Source: Bacteroidales bacterium (GTDB lineage: Bacteria; Bacteroidota; Bacteroidia; Bacteroidales; UBA932). From it: a stretch of 64,000 nt of DNA. Position numbers and translations under genes: made by a program. The stretch lies in assembly GCA_017962235.1 (NCBI GenBank), contig JAGCVS010000010.1, positions 62,001 to 126,000 on the forward strand, read 5' to 3'. How positions within the stretch are numbered: position 1 is the stretch's first letter; each line of letters begins with the position of its first letter. The notes beneath the pieces were generated by a model. The model saw nothing but the letters and a program-made list of their open reading frames with translations, made no database searches and was not told where the DNA came from. Of the stretch, positions 1 to 9,697 are shown one piece after another.

Positions 1-1849
1 TTCTCAATTCTGCGCAGCACCCATAGAAAGGCCAATAAAAGTTACTCGTAGTTCAAATACTGCCGCTGGCCGTGGCTGTCTATCAAGTCTGACCGCTACT
101 CTAAATGGCAAGAATACGACTATCGTAGATCTTAGTTATAAAGATGTAAATACCCAGCGGGCGGAAGATGTGCTTAGGATGGTGATTAATGTGTACAATG
201 AGAATTGGATAAAGGACAAGAATCAAATCACTACAGCCACCAATGAATTCATCGCAGAACGATTGGAGTTGATAGAAAAAGAGTTGGGAAGTGTGGATAA
301 GACCATCACCAGTTATCGATCTTCTTACCGTCTGCCGGATGTTGGGGCAGCTGCTCAAATTGATATGCAACTATCTGCAGAAGCTGGAAAAAGGATAATG
401 GAGCTTCGCAACCAACTCTCTATAGCTAGATTTCTTCAGAATGACATCCGCAACGCGAAGGAAGATGATCTCCTTCCTGCAAATGTGGGTCTGAACGATA
501 GTAGTACTTCAACGCTGATATCAACGTTCAACACCGCAATGCTTCAGCGTAATCGCTTGGCAGAGAATTCTAGTGAGGAGAACTTGCTTGTTATTGACCT
601 TAATCAACAGTTGGCCTCGCTACGTACTTCTATTCTCACATCTTTGGATAACTACATCAGGTCAGTAGATATTCAGATTCAATCTGCACAAGATGCACAA
701 AAGAGCAGTCAGGCTAGAGTAAGTGATATTCCGCTTCAGACGGGACAGTTGCTTAGCGACGAACGTCAGCAAAAGGTAAAGGAGGCATTGTATCTTTATC
801 TTCTACAGAAAAGAGAGGAGAATGAGCTTTCTCAAGCATTCACGGCTTATAATACCAGGGTGGTGGTATCGCCATACGGATCAAATAATCCTATCTCGCC
901 AAAGAAATCAATGATCTTCTTGGTTGCATTGGTACTTGGCTTGGCAATACCATTCGCGTTTTTCTATTTACGCGAAGTAACTAACACAACAGTACGCGGT
1001 AAAAAAGATCTAGAGAATATCTCTGCCCCCTTCTTGGGAGAACTTCCCGCGATGACAAAGATCCACAAGTTCTTCACTGGTATGAAGATATCGGATAAGG
1101 CAGAGGATCGCAAAATTGTGGTCAAGCCGCACAGCCGTAATGTGATAAATGAGGCCTTCCGCGTTGTCCGCACCAATCTGGAGTTCATGAAGGGCAAGAA
1201 CAAGGATGTCAAGGTCCTTATGACCACATCTTTCAATGTGGGTGCCGGTAAGACCTTTGTCTCATCTAACCTTGCTACTGTGCTTGCAATCAAAGGACGC
1301 AAGACCATTATCGTGGACCTTGACCTCCGCAAGCGCAGTTTGAGCGCATTGGCCGGACAGCCCAAGGAGGGTGTTACAAATTATCTTAGCGGTATGACGG
1401 ACGATTGGAAGAGCATGGTTGTCCAGACTTTGCAAGACAGTCCCGTGGATGTACTCCCCGTGGGCAAAATGCCGCCCAACCCGGCAGAGTTGTTGGGAGA
1501 AGCGCGTCTTGGCCAACTTATCGCTGAACTCCGTAAGGATTACGACTACATAATGCTCGACTGTCCTCCCATTGAGATTGTCACCGATACCGATTTGGTC
1601 GCTCCTTACGCCGATATCACAATCTTTGTGGTTCGCGCCGGCCTTATGGAACGTTCTATGCTCCCCGATATCGAGCGCTACTACTCAGAGAAGAAGTACA
1701 ATGGTATGACCTTGCTGCTGAATGGTACAGAGTCCAGTGGTCGATACGGATACAAGTATGGCTATAAATACGGTTATAAGTATGGCTATGCTTCCGGTCA
1801 CTATGGCTCTTACGGTACATACGGTTACGGCTCTAAAAACGAGGAATAA
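1..1849 (+). CDS. wzc: Wzc-type polysaccharide co-polymerase / BY-kinase (5' partial)
   Basis: Tyrosine autokinase that controls chain length and export of the polysaccharide from the inner membrane. The reading frame is open from base 2, so the gene begins left of the window and the GTG at 170 is not the start. Visible in order: the end of the periplasmic Wzz/GumC-like domain (frame reads API.RPIKV, a typical join), a coiled-coil-like stretch, a membrane segment at about 907-970, and a cytoplasmic kinase domain. The kinase has Walker A NVGAGKT (about 1237-1257), Walker A' [11 protein letters not shown] (about 1309-1341) and Walker B YIMLDCPP (about 1546-1569). The tail (1741-1840) is a Tyr-rich cluster with repeated YGYK units, the usual autophosphorylation site. 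Fusion of the periplasmic and kinase parts is the proteobacterial/Bacteroidetes layout. A Wza export gene is expected just upstream. The family call is secure. Confidence 0.95.
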   Translation, partial: SQFCAAPIERPIKVTRSSNTAAGRGCLSSLTATLNGKNTTIVDLSYKDVNTQRAEDVLRMVINVYNENWIKDKNQITTATNEFIAERLELIEKELGSVDKTITSYRSSYRLPDVGAAAQIDMQLSAEAGKRIMELRNQLSIARFLQNDIRNAKEDDLLPANVGLNDSSTSTLISTFNTAMLQRNRLAENSSEENLLVIDLNQQLASLRTSILTSLDNYIRSVDIQIQSAQDAQKSSQARVSDIPLQTGQLLSDERQQKVKEALYLYLLQKREENELSQAFTAYNTRVVVSPYGSNNPISPKKSMIFLVALVLGLAIPFAFFYLREVTNTTVRGKKDLENISAPFLGELPAMTKIHKFFTGMKISDKAEDRKIVVKPHSRNVINEAFRVVRTNLEFMKGKNKDVKVLMTTSFNVGAGKTFVSSNLATVLAIKGRKTIIVDLDLRKRSLSALAGQPKEGVTNYLSGMTDDWKSMVVQTLQDSPVDVLPVGKMPPNPAELLGEARLGQLIAELRKDYDYIMLDCPPIEIVTDTDLVAPYADITIFVVRAGLMERSMLPDIERYYSEKKYNGMTLLLNGTESSGRYGYKYGYKYGYKYGYASGHYGSYGTYGYGSKNEE

Positions 1850-1875
1850 GAAGTAGTATCAAAGCAGTCGCGTCA

Positions 1876-3237
1876 ATGAAAATCGCGGTCGCCGGAACAG
1901 GATACGTTGGCCTATCCATCGCAACTTTGCTTGCCCAGTACAACCAAGTGGTGGCAGTTGACGTTGTGTCGGATAAGGTAGATAAGATAAATAACAGGAT
2001 ATCTCCCATTGCCGATATGGAGATAGAGGACTATCTTGCGCATAAGCCGCTGAATCTGGTGGCCACGTTGGATGGTCGCTCTGCTTACCGTGATGCGGAC
2101 TTTGTGGTGATTGCCGCTCCTACCAACTATGACCCTAAGAAGAACTTCTTTGATACCACTCATGTTGAGGAGGTCATCTCACTGGTGCTTGAAGTCAACC
2201 CCGATGCCATAATGGTAATCAAGAGCACCGTGCCAGTTGGTTATACCGCCCATGTCCGCGAAAAGTTCAGCTACCGCGAGCGCCTTTCAGACGGCACCTT
2301 CAAAACCGTTACCCCGCGCATCATCTTTACTCCTGAATTCCTCCGCGAAAGCAAAGCCCTCTACGACAACCTCTACCCCTCCCGCATAATCGTGGGTTAC
2401 GACGAGGATCCTTCATACGGGGGTAACGACAACTTCCATTGTCATTTCGACCGAGCGAAGCGAGTGGAGAAATCTGAAGGGAATGCGCAGCGAAGCGAGC
2501 ACAAAACTCTGCGAAGAGCAGCGGAGCAGTTCGCCTCTCTCCTCCAGCAAGGCACCCTTAAGCAAGACATTCCTGTCCTCTTTATGGGCACCACAGAAGC
2601 TGAAGCCGTCAAACTCTTCGCCAATACCTACCTGGCCCTCCGCGTATCATACTTCAACGAACTTGACACCTATGCAGAGATGAAGGGTCTTGACACCAAG
2701 GCGATAATAGAAGGCGTTTGCCTTGACCCTCGTATCGGCGATCATTACAACAATCCCAGTTTTGGTTATGGCGGCTACTGCCTCCCCAAGGATACCAAGC
2801 AGCTGCTGGCAAACTTCAACGATGTCCCTGAGAACCTGATAAAGGCTATTGTAGACTCCAACCGAACTCGCAAAGACTATATAGCAGACCGTGTGCTGGA
2901 GAAGGCTGGTTACTACACTGCCTCCAGTGCATACGATTCCACTCGCGAGCATGAAGTGGTGGTGGGCGTTTATCGCCTCACCATGAAAACCGGAAGCGAC
3001 AACTTCCGCCAGAGTGCCATCCAAGGCATCATGAAACGTATTAAGGCCAAAGGTGCAAAAGTGATTGTTTATGAGCCCACTCTTGATGATGGCACAACCT
3101 TCTTCGGCTCACTGGTGGTAAATGACTTAGAAGAGTTCAAGAATCAAAGTACTGCCATTATCGCCAACCGTTACGACGAGGCGTTATCCGACGTAGAAGA
3201 TAAGCTTTACACCCGGGACCTGTTCCGTAAAGACTGA
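1876..3237 (+). CDS. ugd: UDP-glucose 6-dehydrogenase with in-frame repeat insertion
   Basis: Oxidises UDP-glucose to UDP-glucuronate with two NAD+. The N-terminal Rossmann motif GTGYVGLS is at residues 7-14, and the catalytic Cys is C302 in [10 protein letters not shown]. The [21 protein letters not shown] segment is typical of the short UGDH class. Between the NAD domain and the central domain (about residues 178-213) sits a stretch rich in R, K, S and E that the family lacks. Its DNA (from 2441) is a palindromic repeat also found in the dismutase gene at 4513. At 453 aa the protein is longer than usual for this class, in keeping with an insertion. The reading frame is intact, so the enzyme may still work with an extra surface loop. 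The downstream epimerase starts 2 bases after the stop and probably uses the product. Confidence 0.94.
   Translation: MKIAVAGTGYVGLSIATLLAQYNQVVAVDVVSDKVDKINNRISPIADMEIEDYLAHKPLNLVATLDGRSAYRDADFVVIAAPTNYDPKKNFFDTTHVEEVISLVLEVNPDAIMVIKSTVPVGYTAHVREKFSYRERLSDGTFKTVTPRIIFTPEFLRESKALYDNLYPSRIIVGYDEDPSYGGNDNFHCHFDRAKRVEKSEGNAQRSEHKTLRRAAEQFASLLQQGTLKQDIPVLFMGTTEAEAVKLFANTYLALRVSYFNELDTYAEMKGLDTKAIIEGVCLDPRIGDHYNNPSFGYGGYCLPKDTKQLLANFNDVPENLIKAIVDSNRTRKDYIADRVLEKAGYYTASSAYDSTREHEVVVGVYRLTMKTGSDNFRQSAIQGIMKRIKAKGAKVIVYEPTLDDGTTFFGSLVVNDLEEFKNQSTAIIANRYDEALSDVEDKLYTRDLFRKD
2441..2476 (+). repeat. REP-like palindromic element inside ugd
   Basis: The sequence starts GTCATTTCGACCGAGCG and runs on to GTGGAGAAATCTG. 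It can fold back on itself (ATTTC with GAAAT, CGAGCG with CGCTCG-type pairing round a short loop). The same core, GTCATTTCGAGCGAAGTCGA, recurs at 4513 in a different gene. It is read in frame in both. Repeats of this consensus are, from memory, common between genes in Bacteroidetes and other phyla. The insertion may extend to about 2520, where more short GCGAAGCGAG-like units follow. Confidence 0.75.
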
Positions 3238-3239
3238 CT

Positions 3240-4250
3240 TTGAATAGTATTCTGGTTACCGGCTCAGCCGGATTCATAGGGGCTGCGTTGGTGCAGCGAC
3301 TTTTAGAAACTCCTGAACCTGTGAATTTAGTGGGACTGGATAACCTGTGTGATTATTACGACCCTTCTCTCAAGGAATACAGATTGAGATTGATTGATGG
3401 GAAGGCAGTCTTCCATACGGAGCATCAATACCGGTTTGTACGCGGCAGTATCAATGACCGGAATTTGATAGAGAAGTTGTTTGCAGAGGAGAGGTTTGAC
3501 ATTGTAGTTCATCTGGCAGCGCAGGTTGGTGTACGCAATTCTATTGATAATCCAGACGAGTACGTTCAGAGTAATGTCGTTGGCTTTTACAACATACTAG
3601 AGGAATGCCGCAAACATCCGGTAGAGCATCTGGTTTATGCTTCGTCCAGTTCTGTATATGGCGGCAACAAGAAAGTGCCGTTCAGTGTAGAGGATAGGGT
3701 AGATAATCCCGTTTCTCTATATGCCGCTACCAAGAAGAGCAACGAACTGTTCGCCCACTGCTACAGTAAGTTGTATGATATACCTACAACTGGTCTTCGC
3801 TTCTTTACTGTATATGGCCCGGCGGGACGCCCCGATATGGCTTACTTCAGTTTCACAAATAAACTGTTGCGAGGCGAAACTATACAGTTATTCAATTATG
3901 GTAGCTGCCGCCGGGATTTTACATATATTGACGATATCGTAGAGGGAATTGTTAGAGTGATGAATCGTGCCCCGTCCCCTTATGCAATTTATAACATTGG
4001 TGGCGGCCAGCCGGAGAATCTGCTTGACTTCGTCCAGATTCTGCAAGAAGAACTTCTGCGGGCAGGTGTCCTCCCAGCAGACTACGATTTTGCTGCACAC
4101 AAAGAGTTGGCTCCTATGCAGCCTGGCGATGTCCCTGTGACTTACTCTGATTCCACCGCACTTGAACGAGACTTTGGCTTCACACCTCTAATCACTCTTC
4201 GCGAAGGTTTAAGAAAGTTCGCTGAATGGTATAAAGAGTATCACGGATAA
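3240..4250 (+). CDS. NAD-dependent epimerase, probably UDP-glucuronate 4-epimerase
   Basis: Extended SDR of 336 aa. The NAD motif GSAGFIGAAL is near the N-terminus, followed by the catalytic region SSSSVYGGNKKVPFS and the YxxxK motif YAATK. The PDMAYFSFTNKLLRGE segment is typical of UDP-glucuronate 4-epimerases (GalA formers). The start is TTG at 3240, 2 bases after the ugd stop. No ATG in this frame would keep the Rossmann motif, so TTG is the best choice. Together with Ugd it would supply UDP-GlcA and UDP-GalA. Another NDP-sugar 4-epimerase activity cannot be excluded from sequence alone. Confidence 0.85.
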   Translation: MNSILVTGSAGFIGAALVQRLLETPEPVNLVGLDNLCDYYDPSLKEYRLRLIDGKAVFHTEHQYRFVRGSINDRNLIEKLFAEERFDIVVHLAAQVGVRNSIDNPDEYVQSNVVGFYNILEECRKHPVEHLVYASSSSVYGGNKKVPFSVEDRVDNPVSLYAATKKSNELFAHCYSKLYDIPTTGLRFFTVYGPAGRPDMAYFSFTNKLLRGETIQLFNYGSCRRDFTYIDDIVEGIVRVMNRAPSPYAIYNIGGGQPENLLDFVQILQEELLRAGVLPADYDFAAHKELAPMQPGDVPVTYSDSTALERDFGFTPLITLREGLRKFAEWYKEYHG

Positions 4251-4261
4251 TAATTCGACCA

Positions 4262-4882
4262 ATGTACACATTGATAACACTTCCATACACTACAGATGCG
4301 CTTGAGCCTGTAATCTCAGCAAAGACACTGGAGTACCATCACGGAAAACACCTTCAGACTTATGTGGATAACCTGAATAAGCTGTTGTCTGGAAGCGGAT
4401 TGGAAGATTTACCATTGGAAGAGATTGTAAGGCAGTCATCCGGCGCAATCTTCAACAACGCCGGTCAAGTCCTGAACCATGAGTTGTATTTTACTCAGTT
4501 CGCACCAATCGATGTCATTTCGAGCGAAGTCGAGAAATCTGAAGTTGGTGAAATACCAAACTTACGAGAGTTCTCATTGATTCGACAGATTGAAAAACAG
4601 TGGGGCAGTCTCACCGCATTCAAATCAGATTTTGAATCCAAAGGCGCTGGTCTCTTCGGTAGCGGCTGGGTCTGGCTCAGTTCAAAACCAGATGGTACCT
4701 TAGTTATCACCCAGGAGCCAGGTGCATCCAATCCTGTAGTCCACGGCTTCAAGCCACTCCTAACATTTGATGTATGGGAGCACGCATATTATCTTGACTA
4801 TCAAAATCGTCGCGCCGCTCATCTTGCAGAGCTCTGGAGAATTGTGGACTGGAGCATCATTGAAAAACGATATTATCAGTAG
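4262..4882 (+). CDS. sodB: Fe-type superoxide dismutase with in-frame repeat insertion
   Basis: Cytoplasmic Fe/Mn-family superoxide dismutase of 206 aa. Metal ligands are recognisable: H26 (YHHGKH), H73 (GQVLNHELYF), D170 and H174 (FDVWEHAYY). Q69 in NNAGQV is the residue typical of iron enzymes. The first two ligands match E. coli SodB numbering as I recall it, and the last pair is displaced by about 14 residues. The repeat at 4513-4540 (coding VISSEVEKSEV) lies between them and accounts for the shift. The gene has no obvious role in polysaccharide synthesis. It lies 11 bases after the epimerase and 6 bases before rmlB, so it is co-transcribed with them. The family call is secure. Confidence 0.93.
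   Translation: MYTLITLPYTTDALEPVISAKTLEYHHGKHLQTYVDNLNKLLSGSGLEDLPLEEIVRQSSGAIFNNAGQVLNHELYFTQFAPIDVISSEVEKSEVGEIPNLREFSLIRQIEKQWGSLTAFKSDFESKGAGLFGSGWVWLSSKPDGTLVITQEPGASNPVVHGFKPLLTFDVWEHAYYLDYQNRRAAHLAELWRIVDWSIIEKRYYQ
4513..4540 (+). repeat. REP-like palindromic element inside sodB
   Basis: GTCATTTCGAGCGAAGTCGA followed by GAAATCTG. It has a self-complementary core (ATTTCGA...TCGAGAAAT) and shares GTCATTTCGA, GCGAAG and GAGAAATCTGAAG with 2441-2479 in ugd. It is a second in-frame copy of the same element, in a variable loop between the two SOD domains. Confidence 0.75.
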
Positions 4883-4888
4883 GCATAT

Positions 4889-6022
4889 ATGCGAACCATA
4901 ATTATCACCGGCGGAGCCGGATTCATAGGAAGCCATGTAGTAAGGCTGTTTGTGAACAAATATCCGGATTACAAGATAATCAATTTGGATAAGCTTACCT
5001 ATGCCGGCAACCTGGCAAACCTGAAAGACATAGAGCATAAACCTAACTACAAGTTCGTAAAGATGGATATTTGTGACTTTAGGGGCGTGCTCAAGTTGAT
5101 GAAGGATGAATCCGTGGATGGAATCATCCATCTTGCAGCTGAGAGTCATGTGGACCGCAGCATCAAGGATCCGTTCACTTTTGCTCAAACTAACGTAATG
5201 GGTACCCTCAGTCTCCTTCAGGCTGCCAAAGCATATTGGGAGGCTCTGCCTGAAAAGTACGAGGGCAAACGCTTTTATCACATCAGTACAGATGAGGTGT
5301 ATGGCGCTTTGCAGATGACCCACCCTGAAGGTATTGAGCCACCATTTACGACTAAAGCATCCAGCGGTACGCACCATCTCGCATATGGTGACAAGTTCTT
5401 TACAGAGGACTTAAAATATCAACCCCATAGTCCCTATAGTGCAGCAAAGGCAAGTTCAGACCACTTTGTGCGCGCATTCCACGATACATTCGGGATACCC
5501 ACAATTGTGACCAACTGCTCAAATAATTATGGCCCTTATCAGTTCCCCGAGAAACTGATTCCGCTTTTCATTAACAACATCCGACATCGCAAACCATTGC
5601 CTGTTTACGGTAAAGGAGAGAACGTTCGCGATTGGCTATATGTTGAAGACCATGCTCGCGCAATTGACCTAATTTTCCACAAGGGCACTGTGGCAGAGAC
5701 CTACAACATTGGAGGCTTCAACGAGTGGAAGAACATTGACATAATCAAAGTGTTGATTAATACCGTAGACCGTCACCTTGGCCGTCCGGAAGGCGCTGAT
5801 ATGGATCTGATAACATACGTTACCGATCGCGCCGGTCACGATCTTCGCTACGCGATAGACAGCACAAAACTTCAACGAGAGTTAGGCTGGGAACCGTCCC
5901 TTCAGTTCGAAGAAGGAATCGAAAAAACAGTCTGCTGGTACCTTGACAACCAGTATTGGTTGGACAACGTAACCTCCGGTGACTATCAGAAGTACTATGA
6001 TAATATGTATAAGAATCGGTAA
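4889..6022 (+). CDS. rfbB: dTDP-glucose 4,6-dehydratase RmlB
   Basis: Converts dTDP-glucose to dTDP-4-keto-6-deoxyglucose, the branch point for deoxy sugars. It is 377 aa with GGAGFIGSHVVRLF at the N-terminus, DKLTYAGNLANL, AAESHVDRS, catalytic STDEVYG (T, D, E) and the YSAAKASSDH Tyr/Lys pair, then NCSNNYGPYQFPEKLIP. All are RmlB signatures. The family usually has about 350 residues; the extra length is an insertion after STDEVYGAL. RmlA lies 2.3 kb downstream. No rmlC or rmlD is seen, so the product probably goes to the FdtA/FdtB enzymes rather than to rhamnose. Confidence 0.95.
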   Translation: MRTIIITGGAGFIGSHVVRLFVNKYPDYKIINLDKLTYAGNLANLKDIEHKPNYKFVKMDICDFRGVLKLMKDESVDGIIHLAAESHVDRSIKDPFTFAQTNVMGTLSLLQAAKAYWEALPEKYEGKRFYHISTDEVYGALQMTHPEGIEPPFTTKASSGTHHLAYGDKFFTEDLKYQPHSPYSAAKASSDHFVRAFHDTFGIPTIVTNCSNNYGPYQFPEKLIPLFINNIRHRKPLPVYGKGENVRDWLYVEDHARAIDLIFHKGTVAETYNIGGFNEWKNIDIIKVLINTVDRHLGRPEGADMDLITYVTDRAGHDLRYAIDSTKLQRELGWEPSLQFEEGIEKTVCWYLDNQYWLDNVTSGDYQKYYDNMYKNR

Positions 6023-6040
6023 TATCGAAACAACACGGGT

Positions 6041-7132
6041 ATGAGTATATTCAAAGACAAAGTCCTTTTAATAACCGGAGGAACTGGTTCGTTCGGCAAT
6101 GCCGTGCTCCGCAGGTTCTTGGACAGTGACATCAAAGAGATTCGTATTCTGAGTCGTGACGAGAAGAAACAGGATGATATGCGTCACTACCTTCAGGCTC
6201 AGCGTCCAGATGTATTCAACAAGGTGAAGTTCTACATTGGTAATGTCCGCCAGCGTGAGGCCGTGGACTTTGCCATGTCAGGAGTAGATTATGTATTCTC
6301 TGCTGCTGCTTTAAAGCAGGTCCCTTCTTGCGAGTTTTTTCCCATGGAGGCAGTCCGTACTAATGTAGAAGGTACCAACAATGTCCTTTTAAGTGCAATA
6401 GATCACGGTGTCAAGAACGTGGTTGTCCTTTCTACGGACAAAGCCGCTTATCCTATTAACGCGATGGGCATTAGTAAAGCAATGATGGAGAAGGTTGCAA
6501 TTGCTCAAGGACGTGCTCTTGGCGAAGGAGCCAAGACAACGATATGCTGTACACGTTATGGTAACGTGATGGCTAGCCGTGGTTCGGTCATTCCTCTGTG
6601 GGTAGAACAAATGATGGAAGGCAAGCCAATCACCATCACCGATCCCAATATGACCAGATTTATGATGACCTTGGATGATGCGGTAGACCTTGTTGTCTAT
6701 GCATTTACCCATGGTCATAACGGAGACTTGTTTGTCCAGAAAGCACCTGCCGCAACACTATCCACGCTGGCTCAGGCACTCAAAGAAACTTACTCAAAGA
6801 TAAATCCAAAACACGGTGAAACTGAAGTACGTGTCATTGGTACACGACATGGGGAGAAGTTGTATGAAACCTTGGTAACAAGAGAAGAGATGGCTCGTTC
6901 CATTGATATGGGCAACTATTTCCGCATTCCTTGCGATACTAGAGATCTCAACTATGATAAGTTTTTCACAGAGGGCAATGCGGATATGGCCAAAATAGAG
7001 GACTATCACTCCCATAACACCCGTCGTTTGGATGTTGAGGGAATGAAGGAGTTGCTTCTAAAACTCCGCTTCATCCGTGAAGATCTTGGTCTGGAACCCA
7101 GAGCGAAGAGCAAAGATATTAGGAGCGAGTAA
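6041..7132 (+). CDS. capE: UDP-GlcNAc 4,6-dehydratase/5-epimerase CapE-like
   Basis: First enzyme of UDP-N-acetyl-L-fucosamine synthesis (CapE/WbjB family, Polysacc_synt_2). The N-terminus reads LLITGGTGSFGNAVLRRFL, followed by ILSRDEKKQDDMR, SAAALKQVPSCEFFP and the active-site block STDKAAYPINAMGISKAMM with the Met/Lys pair of this family. The RYGNVMASRGSVIPLW segment is also characteristic. It is 363 aa against roughly 340 in CapE, with extra residues at the C-terminus. The partners CapF and CapG are 42-45 kb downstream at 49312 and 50526, an unusual separation. The related inverting dehydratases PseB/FlaA1 are alternatives, but the PINAMGISK motif favours CapE. Confidence 0.88.
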   Translation: MSIFKDKVLLITGGTGSFGNAVLRRFLDSDIKEIRILSRDEKKQDDMRHYLQAQRPDVFNKVKFYIGNVRQREAVDFAMSGVDYVFSAAALKQVPSCEFFPMEAVRTNVEGTNNVLLSAIDHGVKNVVVLSTDKAAYPINAMGISKAMMEKVAIAQGRALGEGAKTTICCTRYGNVMASRGSVIPLWVEQMMEGKPITITDPNMTRFMMTLDDAVDLVVYAFTHGHNGDLFVQKAPAATLSTLAQALKETYSKINPKHGETEVRVIGTRHGEKLYETLVTREEMARSIDMGNYFRIPCDTRDLNYDKFFTEGNADMAKIEDYHSHNTRRLDVEGMKELLLKLRFIREDLGLEPRAKSKDIRSE

Positions 7133-7143
7133 AATTATCCTTT

Positions 7144-8352
7144 ATGTTCAACTTAAATAGATTTATTTCAGATAGCGTTACTTTTCGTCCCATCAGTATG
7201 TTTGCCACCGACATTGAGGCAAACAAAGGGAAACTAATTGAGGAGATAAAAGATAAGAGGGTTTGTGTAATAGGTGGCGCCGGCTCGATTGGGTCTAGTT
7301 TTATCAAAGCTGTGCTTCGGTTTGAACCCGCATCGGTTGTGGTGGTTGACCTCAACGAGAACGGACTTGCAGAGTTGGTGCGGGACGTGCGTAGCACGGA
7401 GGGACTCTACGTACCCGATGAATTTCGCTGTTACACTCTCAACTTTGCGGATCCCATTTTTGAACGTATCTTCCGCGAGGAGAAAGGCTTTGATATTGTA
7501 GCTAACTTTTCGGCTCATAAGCATGTCCGTTCAGAGAAAGATAGGTATTCTGTTCAGGCACTGATTGAGAATAATGACATCAAGGCCAAGAAGTTGATGG
7601 ATCTGCTGATGGTATATCCACCTAAACATTTCTTCTGCGTGAGCACAGATAAGGCTGCTAATCCCGTGAATATTATGGGCGCCAGCAAACGAATCATGGA
7701 GGACCTTGTGATGGCTTACAACAAGTACTTTAAGGTTACTACAGCCCGTTTCGCCAACGTGGCCTTTAGCAACGGATCTCTGCCAGATGGCTGGATACAT
7801 CGCCTGCAGAAGAAGCAGCCACTAGCAGCGCCGAGTGATGTTAGGCGGTATTTCGTCAGCCAAGAAGAGAGTGGTCAGATATGTATGTTGGCCTGCATTT
7901 TGGGAAACGGTGGGGAAGTATTCTTTCCAAAACTGGGCGAAGACCAAATGCTTACCTTTAGTAGCATTTGCGATGACTTTGTAAAAGCTGAAGGGTTTGA
8001 AAAGAAAGAATGTGTATCAGATGACGAAGCAAAGAAATATGCTTCTGAAATGAGTTTTGAAAGTACTGTCTATCCTGTTGTATATTTCAATAGTGATACT
8101 ACGGGTGAAAAGGCTTTCGAGGAGTTCTATGTGCCTGGCGAAAAGATTGATATGAATCGGTATAGTGCTTTAGGAGTTGTGGAGCAAACTGTTCGTCATG
8201 AGATGGAAGAGGTGAATCTTTTTTTCGAAAAGCTGGAAGTAATCTTTGAAAAGGAAGACTTCACAAAAGAACAGGTGGTTGATGCGATAAAAGAGTTTAT
8301 CCCCAATTTTGAACATGAAGAGAAAGGAAAGAACCTAGATCAAAAAATGTAA
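7144..8352 (+). CDS. Polysacc_synt_2 family NDP-sugar 4,6-dehydratase
   Basis: 402 aa. After about 35 residues there is a Rossmann motif [17 protein letters not shown], then [12 protein letters not shown] and an active-site block [19 protein letters not shown] with the Met and Lys of the membrane-free FlaA1/CapE group. The C-terminal 100 residues, rich in Asp, Glu and Lys, go beyond the usual domain. The likely reaction is 4,6-dehydration of a UDP-HexNAc, giving a 4-keto sugar for the aminotransferase at 15608. It sits 11 bases after CapE and 11 before RmlA. The family is clear, but the exact substrate (for example the LegB-type step) is inference. Confidence 0.8.
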   Translation: MFNLNRFISDSVTFRPISMFATDIEANKGKLIEEIKDKRVCVIGGAGSIGSSFIKAVLRFEPASVVVVDLNENGLAELVRDVRSTEGLYVPDEFRCYTLNFADPIFERIFREEKGFDIVANFSAHKHVRSEKDRYSVQALIENNDIKAKKLMDLLMVYPPKHFFCVSTDKAANPVNIMGASKRIMEDLVMAYNKYFKVTTARFANVAFSNGSLPDGWIHRLQKKQPLAAPSDVRRYFVSQEESGQICMLACILGNGGEVFFPKLGEDQMLTFSSICDDFVKAEGFEKKECVSDDEAKKYASEMSFESTVYPVVYFNSDTTGEKAFEEFYVPGEKIDMNRYSALGVVEQTVRHEMEEVNLFFEKLEVIFEKEDFTKEQVVDAIKEFIPNFEHEEKGKNLDQKM

Positions 8353-8363
8353 TAATTATTTGC

Positions 8364-9275
8364 ATGAAAGGTATTGTTTTAGCAGGTGGCTCTGGCACAC
8401 GCTTATATCCGATAACAAAAGGCGTTAGCAAACAGTTACTCCCAATATATGATAAGCCAATGGTGTACTATCCAATCAGTACATTGATGCTGTCTGGAAT
8501 TAGAGATATCTTGATTATTTCTACACCATATGACCTATCTGGTTTCAAGCGCCTGTTGGGAGACGGCTCTGATTATGGGGTACGATTTGAATATGCTGAG
8601 CAACCAAGTCCGGATGGACTCGCTCAGGCTTTCATAATAGGTGAAGAGTTCATTGGTGAGGATAGTATTTGTCTAGTCCTTGGTGACAATATCTTTCATG
8701 GAGCTGGTTTTACATCGCTTTTAAAAACAGCGGTAAAGGATGCTGAAGAAAATAAAAAAGCAACAGTGTTCGGGTATTGGGTATCAGATCCTGAACGTTA
8801 TGGCGTAGCGGAGTTTGATAAGCAAGGCAACTGCCTTTCTATTGAAGAAAAACCCAAAGAGCCCAAGAGCAATTATGCTGTGGTCGGTCTTTATTTTTAT
8901 CCGAATAAGGTCGTAGATGTTGCCAAACACATCAAACCTTCTGCTCGTGGAGAATTAGAGATCACCACTGTGAACCAGGAGTTCTTGAAGGATGGCGACC
9001 TAAGAGTTCAAACTTTGGGACGAGGTTTTGCTTGGTTAGATACAGGAACCCATGATTCACTTAGTGAAGCTAGTACATTTGTGGAGGTGATCGAGAAACG
9101 CCAGGGATTGAAAGTTGCATGTCTTGAAGGAATAGCTTTTCGAAACGGGTGGATTACAGAAGAGCAAATGCGTGAAATAGCCCAACCTATGTTGAAGAAT
9201 CAGTATGGGCAATATCTTTTGCGTGTTATTGAAGAAAAGAAAGCGACAATTGATTCCGATACTTTTAGGGGATAG
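8364..9275 (+). CDS. rfbA: glucose-1-phosphate thymidylyltransferase RmlA
   Basis: Makes dTDP-glucose from glucose-1-phosphate and dTTP. It is 303 aa with the nucleotide-binding signature [20 protein letters not shown] at residues 8-27, [23 protein letters not shown] and the C-terminal [13 protein letters not shown]. All are diagnostic of RmlA and the length is normal. It feeds RmlB (4889). The two ketoisomerases follow at once, with a 2-base gap, which ties the dTDP pathway to a 3-amino sugar. Confidence 0.95.
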   Translation: MKGIVLAGGSGTRLYPITKGVSKQLLPIYDKPMVYYPISTLMLSGIRDILIISTPYDLSGFKRLLGDGSDYGVRFEYAEQPSPDGLAQAFIIGEEFIGEDSICLVLGDNIFHGAGFTSLLKTAVKDAEENKKATVFGYWVSDPERYGVAEFDKQGNCLSIEEKPKEPKSNYAVVGLYFYPNKVVDVAKHIKPSARGELEITTVNQEFLKDGDLRVQTLGRGFAWLDTGTHDSLSEASTFVEVIEKRQGLKVACLEGIAFRNGWITEEQMREIAQPMLKNQYGQYLLRVIEEKKATIDSDTFRG

Positions 9276-9277
9276 AT

Positions 9278-9697
9278 ATGGCTACTATACATGATGTAAG
9301 ACTAATCGAACTCCCGAAGTTTGTAGATGCGCGTGGTAATCTCTCGTTCGCGGAACAACACACTCATATTCCTTTCGAAATCAAGAGGACTTACTGGATT
9401 TATGATGTGCCGGGCGGAGAAAATAGAGGTGGGCATGCTTTCAAGCAAAACCAAGAGTTCATCATCGCTCTTTCTGGTGCTTTTGATCTGATTATTGATG
9501 ACGGTTATAATAAGACAAGAATTACTCTTAACCGCTCATATTATGGCCTTTTTGTTCCGGCCGGGCTTTGGCGTGAGATGGATAGTTTTTCAACCAACTC
9601 GCTCGCGCTGGAGTTCGGATCTATGAACTATGATTCCGAAGACTACATTCGTGACTATGACGATTTCTTAAGGCAAAAACGCGATGGAAAAGTATAA
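9278..9697 (+). CDS. dTDP-4-keto-6-deoxyglucose 3,4-ketoisomerase-like cupin (copy 1)
   Basis: WxcM/FdtA/QdtA-type cupin of 139 aa. It has the family pattern DARGNLSFAEQ, KRTYWIYDVPGGENRGGHAFK and DDGYNKTRITLNR. FdtA and QdtA move the keto group from C4 to C3 of dTDP-4-keto-6-deoxyglucose ahead of 3-transamination. The metal-free active-site His is present (GGHA), but where the next gene has GAHAHK this one has GGHAFK, so the second His is replaced by Phe. Its 3' end overlaps the next cupin by 14 bases. It may have a different stereo-outcome or be a helper of copy 2. Confidence 0.82.
   Translation: MATIHDVRLIELPKFVDARGNLSFAEQHTHIPFEIKRTYWIYDVPGGENRGGHAFKQNQEFIIALSGAFDLIIDDGYNKTRITLNRSYYGLFVPAGLWREMDSFSTNSLALEFGSMNYDSEDYIRDYDDFLRQKRDGKV

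Noticed and set aside
170-172. GTG 170 as the start of the Wzc-like gene
   Set aside because: The frame is open to base 2 and codes recognisable Wzz/GumC-type sequence before it, so the gene is cut by the window edge.
4760-5377. 205-codon - strand frame over the sodB/rmlB junction
   Set aside because: It crosses two real genes on the other strand and has low-complexity Cys/His/Leu content without a motif.
4889-9275. dTDP-L-rhamnose pathway
   Set aside because: RmlA and RmlB are present but no RmlC or RmlD is found; the cupins after RmlA carry the FdtA/QdtA motif rather than that of RmlC.
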